DNA from: Polynucleobacter sp. MG-5-Ahmo-C2
Lineage (GTDB): Bacteria > Pseudomonadota > Gammaproteobacteria > Burkholderiales > Burkholderiaceae
DNA length: 64,000 bases
Assembly: GCF_018687735.1 (NCBI RefSeq)
Contig: NZ_CP061304.1
Location: 1,488,001-1,552,000, forward strand
Direction of reading: 5' to 3'
Shown here piece after piece: positions 55,761 to 63,817 of this stretch. Within the stretch, counting starts at the first letter, position 1. The number at the start of each line of letters is the position of its first letter. Both the position numbers and the translations under genes were made by a program. The notes beneath the pieces are model-generated. The model made no database searches and had not been told where the DNA came from. It saw only the letters and a program-made list of their open reading frames with translations.

Positions 55761-55872
55761 CTCTTCTCCTATGTTAGTAAGTGTTAACTAATTAAATATC
55801 TATATATAAATCAATTGCTTATAATCTCTTCACACGAACTGCAAAGGTGATTTACTTAAAAATCAGCTATTT

Positions 55873-55899
55873 TTAGCACTCGTGTGTAGGGAGTGCTGA
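55873..55899. promoter_or_regulatory. CIRCE operator (HrcA binding site) of groESL
   Basis: TTAGCACTC (55873-55881), nine bases, then GAGTGCTGA (55891-55899). The consensus is TTAGCACTC-N9-GAGTGCTAA, so only one base differs. On the minus strand it begins within the -10 hexamer and covers the likely transcription start of groES, the expected position for repression. Confidence 0.95.
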
Positions 55900-55928
55900 T
55901 TATATAGGTGCGATTCCCAGGATTTCAA
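55899..55928 (-). promoter_or_regulatory. groES promoter (sigma-70 type, with sigma-32-like features)
   Basis: Minus strand: TTGAAA (55928-55923), an 18-base spacer, and a perfect TATAAT (55904-55899). The same -35 reads as CTTGAAA, and the upstream flank of the -10 (CACCTATAT after 13 bases) loosely resembles the sigma-32 -10, so both sigma factors may use it. CIRCE starts at the edge of the -10. Confidence 0.75.
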
Positions 55929-56027
55929 GAGGAAGACCATAAATTCGGGCAAATTTCGGCTCTATTTATAATATGGACAGGTTGGTAGGGTAATTCCTAC
56001 AGATAAATCAGCCTTAAGCCCTTACCG

Positions 56028-56069
56028 CTCCAATCCGTCCTGCCTAGACTGGACAGTCACCGATTGGAG
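56028..56069 (+). repeat. Inverted repeat covering the Shine-Dalgarno of the EAL-like gene
   Basis: CTCCAATC (56028-56035) and GATTGGAG (56062-56069) pair perfectly, and inside them GTCC (56037-56040) pairs with GGAC (56051-56054). The right arm includes GGAG, the only plausible Shine-Dalgarno for the ATG at 56077, so in mRNA the stem would hide it. As DNA it could equally be a regulator's binding site. Confidence 0.5.
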
Positions 56070-56076
56070 ATTGCTG

Positions 56077-56919
56077 ATGAGCCCGAAATCCCGGCTGTAC
56101 ACGCTTGTAAAGGCATGGAAGAACAAACCCTTCCAAGAAGTCCGCGACGCCTGTGGCGCGCCCTGGCTTGGCATTAGCAGCCAAGCACTAGAAGAACACC
56201 AATCCTGGTCCAAGCGACAAGCGATTAGCCATGAACCTATTTTTAACTGCAAGGGAACAAAACTGAGCGGCTCATTATTTAGACCACTATTAACAGCCTC
56301 AGATATGCAATTACTGCGTTTATTCATGGAAGGCCTCGATACGATTTCCTACTGGTATCGCAGTGGGCGTTTCATTCCTGGCATTTTGCCAGTGCCCACA
56401 CATGCGATTGCCTCAAGCGGCTACATAGATGCATTAAGCGATCTGATTCTGAACTCACGTCTGCCAGTAGGTCTTATTGCACTGGGTATTCCCGCGCTTC
56501 CAGAATCCAATGTTACTGATGCATTTAAGGAAGGTTTATTACGAATGCGCAGGCTAGGCGTCTTGTTGCACTTGATGAACTTCTCGGGGAGTGTCGAACA
56601 ATTGCACTTAACCTCAGAAATAGAGGTTGATGGAATTCATATTGATATGAGTCAGCTTCGTAATGCAACATTGTCTACAGGTGTAATTAAGCAACTCAGA
56701 CATTCGCCCTATTCGACCACAAAAGTTTATGCAAGCAATGTAGGCCTTGTCAAAGACTTAGAAAATGCAGCTATCTTACAAGCCGATCATTGCTATGGCG
56801 GCTTAATGATGTCGCCACTAAGTCGCCATCAGATGCTCCAGATTAATGACAGCCGAATCGCTAAAGCCATTTTTTCGCTGCACCCTCATCCACAACCAAA
56901 CCAAAATGGAGACAAGTAA
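56077..56919 (+). CDS. Degenerate EAL-domain protein (probable non-catalytic regulator)
   Basis: 280 residues from ATG 56077, seven bases after GGAG; a TTG at 56071 is too close to it. The fold can be followed as an EAL domain: HEPIFNCKGTKLSGSLFRPLL matches the EALLR start, VGLIALGIPAL, LGVLLHLMNFSGSVEQLHL matches the DDFGTG region, VDGIHIDMSQL matches VD-IKID, and VYASNVGLVKDLENAAILQADHCYGGLMMSPLS matches AEGVE...QGYLFSRP. The EAL glutamate, the DD pair, the lysine and the AEGVE glutamate are all replaced, so it should not cleave c-di-GMP and may act by protein contact. It overlaps the response regulator start by one base. BvgR of Bordetella and YdiV-like proteins are the nearest functional parallels (inference). 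Confidence 0.75.
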   Translation: MSPKSRLYTLVKAWKNKPFQEVRDACGAPWLGISSQALEEHQSWSKRQAISHEPIFNCKGTKLSGSLFRPLLTASDMQLLRLFMEGLDTISYWYRSGRFIPGILPVPTHAIASSGYIDALSDLILNSRLPVGLIALGIPALPESNVTDAFKEGLLRMRRLGVLLHLMNFSGSVEQLHLTSEIEVDGIHIDMSQLRNATLSTGVIKQLRHSPYSTTKVYASNVGLVKDLENAAILQADHCYGGLMMSPLSRHQMLQINDSRIAKAIFSLHPHPQPNQNGDK

Positions 56920-57542
56920 TGAGAAAACGCGTGATGTTGGTAGATGATCATCCAGCTATGCTGATGGCTCTCAAAAGTATGTTGCAAGACCAGCTGTTAT
57001 TTGAAATAGTAGGACAAGCCCAAAATGGCGAGGAGTGCCTCCGATCTATTAAGGAGGTTAATCCCAATATGGTGATTCTGGATCTGGATATGCCTAAGAC
57101 TGATGGCTTTGATGTCATTCGACGAATAGGCCTCATGTACCCCGATGTCCGAGTTCTAGTCTTATCTAGCATGGATGAAGCAGTCTATGGTGGCAGAGTT
57201 AGATCGCTAGGTGGGCATGGTTTTGTCAATAAAACTGCGGGGGCTGATGTCATCCTAGCAGCCTGTGTTGCTATTTCACAAGGTTATAACTTTTTCACTC
57301 ACGGAAAAAACGGTAATAGCTCATTAAGTGACAACGATAAGTTAGCGCTGATTTCTGATCGCGAATTACAGGTTATGAAGTATCTAGGAAAAGGAAATAC
57401 TAATCAGCAAATTTCAGACATGCTGCATATCAGCAATAAGACTGTAGCAACTTATAAGACTAGGGTATTTGACAAGCTTGGCATCAACAATATTGCTGAC
57501 TTAATCTTATTTTGTCGGATGAATAAAATCATCGAAAGCTAA
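56919..57542 (+). CDS. NarL/FixJ-family response regulator (BvgA/EvgA-like)
   Basis: 207 residues. Receiver domain (1-120): acidic pocket Asp9-Asp10 in MLVDDHPAM, phosphoacceptor Asp55 in VILDLDMPKTDG, conserved Ser in VLVLSSMDE and Lys in GFVNKTAG. LuxR-type helix-turn-helix (about 145-205): LISDRELQVMKYLGKGNTNQQISDMLHISNKTVATYKTRVFDKLGI. It is co-transcribed with the EAL-like gene (TAATG overlap, GGAG Shine-Dalgarno) and the hybrid kinase five bases downstream, which is its likely phosphodonor. Confidence 0.92.
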   Translation: MRKRVMLVDDHPAMLMALKSMLQDQLLFEIVGQAQNGEECLRSIKEVNPNMVILDLDMPKTDGFDVIRRIGLMYPDVRVLVLSSMDEAVYGGRVRSLGGHGFVNKTAGADVILAACVAISQGYNFFTHGKNGNSSLSDNDKLALISDRELQVMKYLGKGNTNQQISDMLHISNKTVATYKTRVFDKLGINNIADLILFCRMNKIIES

Positions 57543-57547
57543 ACGGT

Positions 57548-59986
57548 ATGCATCGATTCATCGTCTGCACATCACTACTGTTTTACCCATTATTTCATGG
57601 TGTAAGTGGGATGACATACGCCAACCCAATGAATTCGGCAGAACAGCAATGGATCGATGCCCACCCCATAGTGCACTTCAGTATTCATGAAAAATATGAG
57701 CCCTATTTACAAGAAGAAATTGGCGGCAAGCAGGCTGGTGTCTTTTATGCACTCCTGAAACAACTGGGGGAATTTACTGGTCAAGAATTTTTACCCAAAT
57801 GGAGAAAGACAGATCAAGAAGGATTACAGCAGCTAGTCAATGGGGAGGTCGATTTTATGATCGATCCGCCAGCTCTTAATAATGGATACCTCAAATTTGG
57901 ATCTCTGTCTAAGGCGATCTTTTGGGGGCATGACGCCATCCTGACAAGAAACTCTAAAAGCATTGAAGGTATTTCCCCTGCCAATATTGCTTACTTTGAT
58001 CGTGGATATGAGAATCCACCCATACCCGAGCACCCTCAAACCCATATCTCCACCAATTCTGGGAAGCTCATTGTCGACCTACTCAAAAATGATATTGAAG
58101 CCTTAGTCTTGCCTATTCGACTGGCCCATCAGCTAGTCAATAGACTTGATGCGCCAGAGCTACAACTTGATGGCCTATACAGCCGAGAGCCCTTTGCATA
58201 TCGCTGGCTAATTTCAAATCAAGATGGTGCTTTGCATAGCCTATTAAGTCAATTTTTAAATAGTTTAGACCCCATTGAATCACGCCATCTATTTGCTCTT
58301 GGAGAATTGAGCCCCGCCCCAAAAAGAAGTCCCCACTGGAAAGTTCTTCCGTGGCTATCAAGTTTCGCACTCTTAATACTTGGTAGTTTCATATTTTGGC
58401 GCCAGCTAAAAAGACAATCCCTCCAAGAGAAAATATCTTTAACCCTTATTGCCTCTAAAGAGTTGGCTGAAAAAGCGAATGCAGCCAAATCTGCCTTTCT
58501 TGCAACGATGAGTCATGAAATTCGGACTCCGATGAATGCCATATTAGGGGTGCAAGAGCTGCTTCTGACAAGCAAGCAATTTCCTGATAATGAAAAAACA
58601 TTACTAAAGAGCGCCCATTCATCGGCCGAGTCTTTGCTGGGCATACTTAATCAGGTATTGGACCTTTCAAAGATTGAGGCGGGCAAGCTCACTCTCAATT
58701 TAGAGCCTTGTTGTCTAAATACTCTTGTTGACAGTATTCATTCAACATTTTCAGCGATGGCAAAGAAGCAGGGCCTGATCTTGCATACATCTAAAGATCC
58801 ACGTATTGCTACCGTCTTAATGATCGATACTTTACGGCTCCGTCAAATTCTGCAAAATCTTCTAAGTAATGCCATTAAATTTACCGATAGAGGTGAAATC
58901 TACTTTTCTATCAACGTGCTAGCAGATGATCACGCGGGCCAGTTAGTTGAATTTAGAGTCATCGATACTGGAATTGGCATGGATACCGAAGATATCAAGC
59001 TAGCGCTACAAGCTTTCGAACAAGTCCCAGGTAAAACAGATCAGCAAAATGGTACCGGGCTTGGCCTAACCATTACCAATCATTTAGTTAACTCTATGAA
59101 CAGCCAGCTCTACTTTGAAAGTACCCCTGGCTTTGGCAGCAATATACATTTTTGCGTCGCCTTCCCACGGACTAGCATTGCCGCATCTAGGAATGCCTCT
59201 GCAGACCAAACTACGATCTCGCGCAAACTGGTATCCAAATGCCCTCAGGGTCAAAATAGCCCACTTCAAGCATTAGTAGTTGAAGATCATCCTGCAAGTC
59301 GACAGATTATTTCTTTGCAATTGCAAGCCTTGGGTATTGAAGTCAGTATTTGTGAAAATGCAAACGAAGCTCTTGAATTGATATCTCAACAGTATTTTGA
59401 CCTTCTTCTCACGGACCAGTCCATTCCGGGGATGCAGGGTTCAGAGTTAGCAAAACGCCTACGCTCTTTAGGTCATCGTGAAATAGTCATCATTGGTGTT
59501 ACTGCAGATATCTACGCTTTAGACTCTAGGCATCAATTTCTTGCCGCTGGTATGAATGGCGTTCTGATTAAACCTGTGAGTCTTATGACCTTAGAAAATG
59601 AGCTAAGCCGCTATTTCACCTCTCAAAAAATCACAGGGCAAAAAGAGGCGGGGAATACTTCAGAAGAGTATTCCTTTGATATTTTCTCCAAGCTCTTAAA
59701 ACAAAGTCCAAGCCATATTTTGGTCATACTAGATGAAATTAAAAAGGTTCATGACAATAGTCTTATTACACTGAAAACAGAAAAGCTAGATGAAGATGTT
59801 CTGGCACACATGATTCACAAGGTGAAGGGTGGGGCCCAGCTCTTAAATGCCAGGCGTTTTGTAGAGTGCTGTGAATTATTAGAGGCAAAGGGACCCTTAA
59901 CCGATAGGATCAGATCATTCATCCAGTTACTAGAAGAACAAAATCAGATTATCGAGCGTTATAAAGCAAAGCATGCCAAGCATTAA
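57548..59986 (+). CDS. Hybrid sensor histidine kinase, BvgS/EvgS-like, with periplasmic solute-binding-type sensor
   Basis: 812 residues. A signal-like hydrophobic start (about 1-25) leads to one periplasmic SBP_bac_3-type (Venus flytrap) domain (about 35-250) beginning EQQWIDAHPIVHFSIHEKYEPY, as in BvgS. One membrane span follows (WLSSFALLILGSFIFW, about 269-284). HisKA has the phospho-histidine at about 323 (FLATMSHEIRTPMNAI); HATPase has the N box LRQILQNLLSNAIKFT and G boxes DTGIGMD and GTGLGLTI. The receiver domain has Asp at about 623 (LLTDQSIPGMQG), and the C-terminal Hpt has His at about 757 (HMIHKVKGGAQLLNA). All four phosphorelay residues are intact; no PAS domain is seen. Last gene of the three-gene operon. 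Confidence 0.92.
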   Translation: MHRFIVCTSLLFYPLFHGVSGMTYANPMNSAEQQWIDAHPIVHFSIHEKYEPYLQEEIGGKQAGVFYALLKQLGEFTGQEFLPKWRKTDQEGLQQLVNGEVDFMIDPPALNNGYLKFGSLSKAIFWGHDAILTRNSKSIEGISPANIAYFDRGYENPPIPEHPQTHISTNSGKLIVDLLKNDIEALVLPIRLAHQLVNRLDAPELQLDGLYSREPFAYRWLISNQDGALHSLLSQFLNSLDPIESRHLFALGELSPAPKRSPHWKVLPWLSSFALLILGSFIFWRQLKRQSLQEKISLTLIASKELAEKANAAKSAFLATMSHEIRTPMNAILGVQELLLTSKQFPDNEKTLLKSAHSSAESLLGILNQVLDLSKIEAGKLTLNLEPCCLNTLVDSIHSTFSAMAKKQGLILHTSKDPRIATVLMIDTLRLRQILQNLLSNAIKFTDRGEIYFSINVLADDHAGQLVEFRVIDTGIGMDTEDIKLALQAFEQVPGKTDQQNGTGLGLTITNHLVNSMNSQLYFESTPGFGSNIHFCVAFPRTSIAASRNASADQTTISRKLVSKCPQGQNSPLQALVVEDHPASRQIISLQLQALGIEVSICENANEALELISQQYFDLLLTDQSIPGMQGSELAKRLRSLGHREIVIIGVTADIYALDSRHQFLAAGMNGVLIKPVSLMTLENELSRYFTSQKITGQKEAGNTSEEYSFDIFSKLLKQSPSHILVILDEIKKVHDNSLITLKTEKLDEDVLAHMIHKVKGGAQLLNARRFVECCELLEAKGPLTDRIRSFIQLLEEQNQIIERYKAKHAKH

Positions 59987-59988
59987 TT

Positions 59989-60008
59989 GAAGGCATGGCT
60001 TTGCCTTC
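59989..60008 (+). terminator. Short hairpin after the sensor kinase gene
   Basis: GAAGGCA and TGCCTTC pair around a six-base loop immediately after the kinase stop. No T run follows, so termination would be weak; it may protect the 3' end of the signalling mRNA. It also supplies the -35 region suggested for dacB. Confidence 0.4.
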
Positions 60009-60028
60009 AGACCTCCTAGGTTTATCCT
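60001..60028 (+). promoter_or_regulatory. Candidate promoter of dacB
   Basis: TTGCCT (60001-60006), 16 bases, TATCCT (60023-60028), then seven bases to the ATG at 60036. This spacing would start the mRNA at or next to the start codon. Match to consensus is moderate and no Shine-Dalgarno is present. Confidence 0.35.
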
Positions 60029-60035
60029 ATTGGCT

Positions 60036-61574
60036 ATGCTGCATCTTTTGAATCGATCTCTCTCGGTAGCTTTGGCAATCCTCTGGATTGGGGGTCCTCT
60101 CTTTGCAATTGACGCAGAAGCTAAGGAAGTTATTAAGACGCTGCCTCGGTCAGTTTCCAGCAGCTTAGACCGAAATCAAATTCCCATTGAGGCTGTGAGT
60201 GTCTCGGTCATCGAGATCGAGCCAGCTTATCCTGGCAAGCATGTATCTAAAGATATTCTGAGTTGGCGCGCCGCTGAGGCCATGAACCCGGCTTCAACAA
60301 TGAAGATCCTAACAACACTTGCAGGCTTAGATATTCTAGGGCCGCAATATCGTTGGCGAACGAATATCTATACTGATGGCGTTATTCGCCAGGGAACTCT
60401 GAAAGGGAATTTATATCTACAAGGTACAGGTGATCCGAAGTTGATCCCAGAAGAGCTGGCCAAACTAATGAAATCCCTCCAAGCCCTTGGAATTCAAAAG
60501 ATAGATGGCAATTTATTCTTTGATCGAAGCGCCTATGCGCCTAGCGTGATGGAGCACAACACGATCGACGGCGAAGCCCTGCGCGCATATAACGTTCCGC
60601 CTGATCCACTGCTCTATGCGTTCAGAACACTCTCATTTCAGTTAAGCAAATCTCGCACAGCTGACTTTATCGATATCAGCTATACGCCAGCACTATCGCG
60701 ACTGAAGGTTGACAATCAAATGCAGCTAGTGGATCGAGCCTGTGATAACTGGAAAAGCAATATCCTCTTCAACTTAGATCCTGAGGCCTCAAACAAAACA
60801 GATCAATTGGTAGTGGCACAGTTTTCAGGAGCCTTTCCAAATACTTGCAGAGACGTAAACTACAACGTCGTTGCGCTAGATGCCAATACTTTTCTTACAC
60901 AAGGCTTTGCCGCGGCCTGGGAGTTATCCGGTGGCACATGGCGGAATCCTCCCGTCGGAAAAAATGGCAATGTACCTCTTGCAGCAAGGTTACTTCTGCA
61001 GTTTGAAGGCATCAACCTCGCTGATGATGTGTTAGATATCAATAAGTATTCAAATAATGTCATGGCACGCCAAGTTCTTTTGACCTTAGCGCTAGAAAAA
61101 ATGGGGAAGCCGGCTACGACCTCTAATGGTGAGTTAGTCATTCAGAGTTGGCTTAAGCAAAATGGCTTAGATTTTCCTGGTCTCGTCATTGAAAACGGTT
61201 CGGGCCTATCTCGCAATGAAGCCATCTCAACAGAACAAATGAACCAACTCTTGTTCACTGCGCGCAATCTGCCAGTAGGGAATATTTTTTATAACAGTCT
61301 GCCGATAGCTGGTACCGATGGCACGATGAAAAATCGCCTCATGGCTCAGTTGCGTAAATTTCTCCATCTCAAGAAAAAGCCAGAAGTCAGAATGAAAACC
61401 GGTTCATTGGTGGATGTACGCGCCATCTCTGGCTATGTGATCAGCAAATCGGGAAAGATGTATGCAGTGAGCTCATTCATCAACCATCCAAATGCTTGGA
61501 GAGGCTTAGAGGCACACGATCAATTACTGTCGTGGCTAATGGAAGATGGCCCAGAACCAAAACACGCACGCTGA
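60036..61574 (+). CDS. dacB: D-alanyl-D-alanine carboxypeptidase/endopeptidase (PBP4, DacB)
   Basis: Periplasmic penicillin-binding protein that trims peptidoglycan stem peptides. 512 residues from ATG 60036, with a signal peptide (LLNRSLSVALAILWIGGPLFAIDAEA). Peptidase family S13 motifs: SxxK in NPASTMKILTTLAGLD, SxN in KYSNNVMARQVLLTLA, and KTG in VRMKTGSLVDVRAISGYV. The insertion between the first two motifs is typical of PBP4. Its last 55 bases overlap the end of the opposing Sua5-type gene. Confidence 0.95.
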   Translation: MLHLLNRSLSVALAILWIGGPLFAIDAEAKEVIKTLPRSVSSSLDRNQIPIEAVSVSVIEIEPAYPGKHVSKDILSWRAAEAMNPASTMKILTTLAGLDILGPQYRWRTNIYTDGVIRQGTLKGNLYLQGTGDPKLIPEELAKLMKSLQALGIQKIDGNLFFDRSAYAPSVMEHNTIDGEALRAYNVPPDPLLYAFRTLSFQLSKSRTADFIDISYTPALSRLKVDNQMQLVDRACDNWKSNILFNLDPEASNKTDQLVVAQFSGAFPNTCRDVNYNVVALDANTFLTQGFAAAWELSGGTWRNPPVGKNGNVPLAARLLLQFEGINLADDVLDINKYSNNVMARQVLLTLALEKMGKPATTSNGELVIQSWLKQNGLDFPGLVIENGSGLSRNEAISTEQMNQLLFTARNLPVGNIFYNSLPIAGTDGTMKNRLMAQLRKFLHLKKKPEVRMKTGSLVDVRAISGYVISKSGKMYAVSSFINHPNAWRGLEAHDQLLSWLMEDGPEPKHAR

Positions 61575-62626
61575 AGCCGATCTCTGACGCCATCCCATTC
61601 CTCACCAGATGGCGGCTCTGGGAATAAGATGAGATCCCAGCCCTGTTGATCCAAATCCCGTAATGAACGATATAGGCGACTAGCAAAAGTAGTGGCATCG
61701 CTCGATATCACTACTTCTTCAGCATCAATTGAGGGATGGTCCTCTAAAACTAAAGAGGATTCTGAATCCCACACCACTACTGCAACACGAGATTTTGTAT
61801 CCGGAAATTCACTTAAGGCATCCAATACTCGACCTGGAGCATACAAGCGCAAGGGTGTGGTTGGAGCGTAATGGGCCTTGAGACTTCCAGAGACTCTTGG
61901 TGAGAGGTCTGCTAAATTGACATCATCGCCCTCGCGCTTTACCCCGCCATCTTGATAGACCTTAACTCCAGTCATCGCAAAAATTTCTTTTGGCGTAATT
62001 ACACCAGGACGGAGTAAAACAGCTTTATCGCCGGAGGACATATCAATAATGGTTGATTCAATACCGACTTCACAATTGCCGCCATCTAAGATCATCAAAT
62101 CCAGAATGCCTTCAAATTCATTTCGGACGTCAGCTGCACTAGTAGGAGATACTTTGCCAAAACGATTAGCAGATGGAGCAACTACGCCACCTTTGAACTT
62201 TCGCAATAACTCTTGAGCAATCGGATGCGCAGGCGCGCGTATGGCTACCGTATCCTGACCACCGGTTAATTCATTCAGAACACTCTTGTCTTTTTTAAAG
62301 ACCAAAGTGAGAGGGCCGGGCCAAAAAGTATTCACCAGTGTTAGCGCATCTTCGGATAGATCCCTTACCCACGGCGCCAGCACTGATACCCAATCCACTT
62401 GAGTCTGATCAAATTTATCAGGTGCTGCTAGATGCACAATCAAGGGATGACTAGTAGGTCGGCCTTTAGTGCTAAAGACTTTTTTGATGGCCTCGGGATT
62501 CTTGGCATCTGCACCAAGGCCATATACAGTCTCCGTTGGAAAAGCGACTAAACCACCATCGCGTAAGGTCTGGACCGCCTCGTTGATCACCGCAGAAGAT
62601 TGCAGTGGGGTACTATCAGCGAACAT
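61520..62626 (-). CDS. tsaC: Threonylcarbamoyl-AMP synthase, Sua5 type
   Basis: Makes threonylcarbamoyl-AMP from threonine, bicarbonate and ATP for t6A37 tRNA modification. The YrdC-like domain (about 1-210) has LVAFPTETVYGLGADA, KVFSTKGRPTSHPLIVHL, DTVAIRAPAHPIAQELL, VAPSANRFGKVSPTSA and VGIESTIIDMS. The C-terminal Sua5 domain (about 240-360) starts after SGSLKAHYAPTTPL. At 368 residues it is the long Sua5 form instead of the short TsaC of E. coli. It lies two bases downstream of purK on the same strand. Confidence 0.95.
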   Translation of the reverse strand: MFADSTPLQSSAVINEAVQTLRDGGLVAFPTETVYGLGADAKNPEAIKKVFSTKGRPTSHPLIVHLAAPDKFDQTQVDWVSVLAPWVRDLSEDALTLVNTFWPGPLTLVFKKDKSVLNELTGGQDTVAIRAPAHPIAQELLRKFKGGVVAPSANRFGKVSPTSAADVRNEFEGILDLMILDGGNCEVGIESTIIDMSSGDKAVLLRPGVITPKEIFAMTGVKVYQDGGVKREGDDVNLADLSPRVSGSLKAHYAPTTPLRLYAPGRVLDALSEFPDTKSRVAVVVWDSESSLVLEDHPSIDAEEVVISSDATTFASRLYRSLRDLDQQGWDLILFPEPPSGEEWDGVRDRLQRACFGSGPSSISHDSN

Positions 62627-62628
62627 TT

Positions 62629-63813
62629 TTAGGGCTCAATGCCTAATTCAATAGCTACGGCAGCACAATTTTGACGAGCTTCATTTAGCGCCTCGCCTAG
62701 ACAATTAATGTGGCCCATCTTTCTACCTATGCGTGGAGCAGATTTACCATAGAGGTGCAACTTTGCATCAGGATGGGCAAGCACTTTATTCCAGGCAGGT
62801 TCTTTTGCTTTTTCTTCGCCTCCCTCAAACCAAAGATCCCCTAGTAAATTCAACATAGAGACCGGAGCAAGTTGGCGGGTATCGCCTAGAGGGAGACGAG
62901 CCATTGCCCTTACCTGTTGCTCAAATTGACTAGTCACACAAGCATCCATGGTGTAGTGACCAGAGTTATGTGGACGAGGTGCGATTTCGTTGGCAACGAT
63001 ATCGCCATTCTTGAGTACAAAAAACTCAACGCAGAGAACTCCGACATACTCAATCTTACGTATGAGTGCTTTTGCCGCTTCAATAATTTTCTTTTCTTGT
63101 GCAGGCTTCAGTGATGGGGCTGGTACGGTGGAAGTATGCAAAATCCCATCGCGATGAATGTTTTGGGACACAGGATAAGCTACAACCACATCATCATATC
63201 CGCGCACGACTAAAGCAGAAACCTCAAAATCGAGCTCCATACGCTTTTCGAGCACACATGGCACGCGCCCAAAATCATTCCAGGCAGCAGTCAATTCTTC
63301 TAGAGTATGAACAGTTTCTTGACCTTTACCGTCATAACCCATCCGAGCGGTTTTTAAAATTCCAGGAAGGAGGTCGGCTGGAGTATGAGTAATGTCTGCA
63401 GCATGCTCAATAATGCAATGAGGCGCTGGGCCAATATTGGTTTCTGACTTCCAGGCGGCCAAGAATTTTTTCTCAGCAATACGGTTTTGCGCTAACGATA
63501 CGCAGCTACTTCGTGGGGCCACAAAAACACCCAAGGACTCCAGTTCATCTAAAGCCTGAGCGGGAACGTTCTCAAACTCAGTGCTAACAGATGCGCACAA
63601 GGCTGCCATTTCTTTTAAGGCAGCAGAGTCGGTGTAATCGGCTTGAATAAATTTTTCTGCAACAGAACCAGCAGGGCTATCAGAGCCGGGATCTAAAACA
63701 CAAACTTTATATCCCATCGCTTGGGCAGCCTGGGTAAACATACGCCCCAGCTGACCACCGCCCAATATTCCCAAATATGAACCCGGCAAAATGGGCCCCA
63801 TACGATCCGCCAT
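62629..63813 (-). CDS. purK: N5-carboxyaminoimidazole ribonucleotide synthase
   Basis: ATP-grasp enzyme converting AIR plus bicarbonate to N5-CAIR. 394 residues. GSYLGILGGGQLGRMFTQAAQAMGY is the N-terminal nucleotide-binding-like loop; KTARMGYDGKGQ, EKRMELDFEVSALVVR, YVGVLCVEFFVLKNGDIVANEIAPRPHNSGHYTMDAC form the ATP-grasp core and metal site. The start is four bases after the purE stop, the conserved purE-purK pair. Confidence 0.97.
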   Translation of the reverse strand: MADRMGPILPGSYLGILGGGQLGRMFTQAAQAMGYKVCVLDPGSDSPAGSVAEKFIQADYTDSAALKEMAALCASVSTEFENVPAQALDELESLGVFVAPRSSCVSLAQNRIAEKKFLAAWKSETNIGPAPHCIIEHAADITHTPADLLPGILKTARMGYDGKGQETVHTLEELTAAWNDFGRVPCVLEKRMELDFEVSALVVRGYDDVVVAYPVSQNIHRDGILHTSTVPAPSLKPAQEKKIIEAAKALIRKIEYVGVLCVEFFVLKNGDIVANEIAPRPHNSGHYTMDACVTSQFEQQVRAMARLPLGDTRQLAPVSMLNLLGDLWFEGGEEKAKEPAWNKVLAHPDAKLHLYGKSAPRIGRKMGHINCLGEALNEARQNCAAVAIELGIEP

Positions 63814-63817
63814 GTAA

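Larger units (their letters stand above)
55761..56076. other. Regulatory intergenic region between groES and the signalling operon
   Basis: A 316-base divergent gap without a gene. From left to right it holds the AT-rich groES leader (about 110 bases), the CIRCE operator and groES promoter (55873-55928), a possible TATAAT -10 box for the rightward operon (about 55971-55976) lacking a good -35, a small inverted repeat GTAGG/CCTAC (about 55985-56000), and the CTCCAATC/GATTGGAG inverted repeat before the EAL-like gene. Confidence 0.6.
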
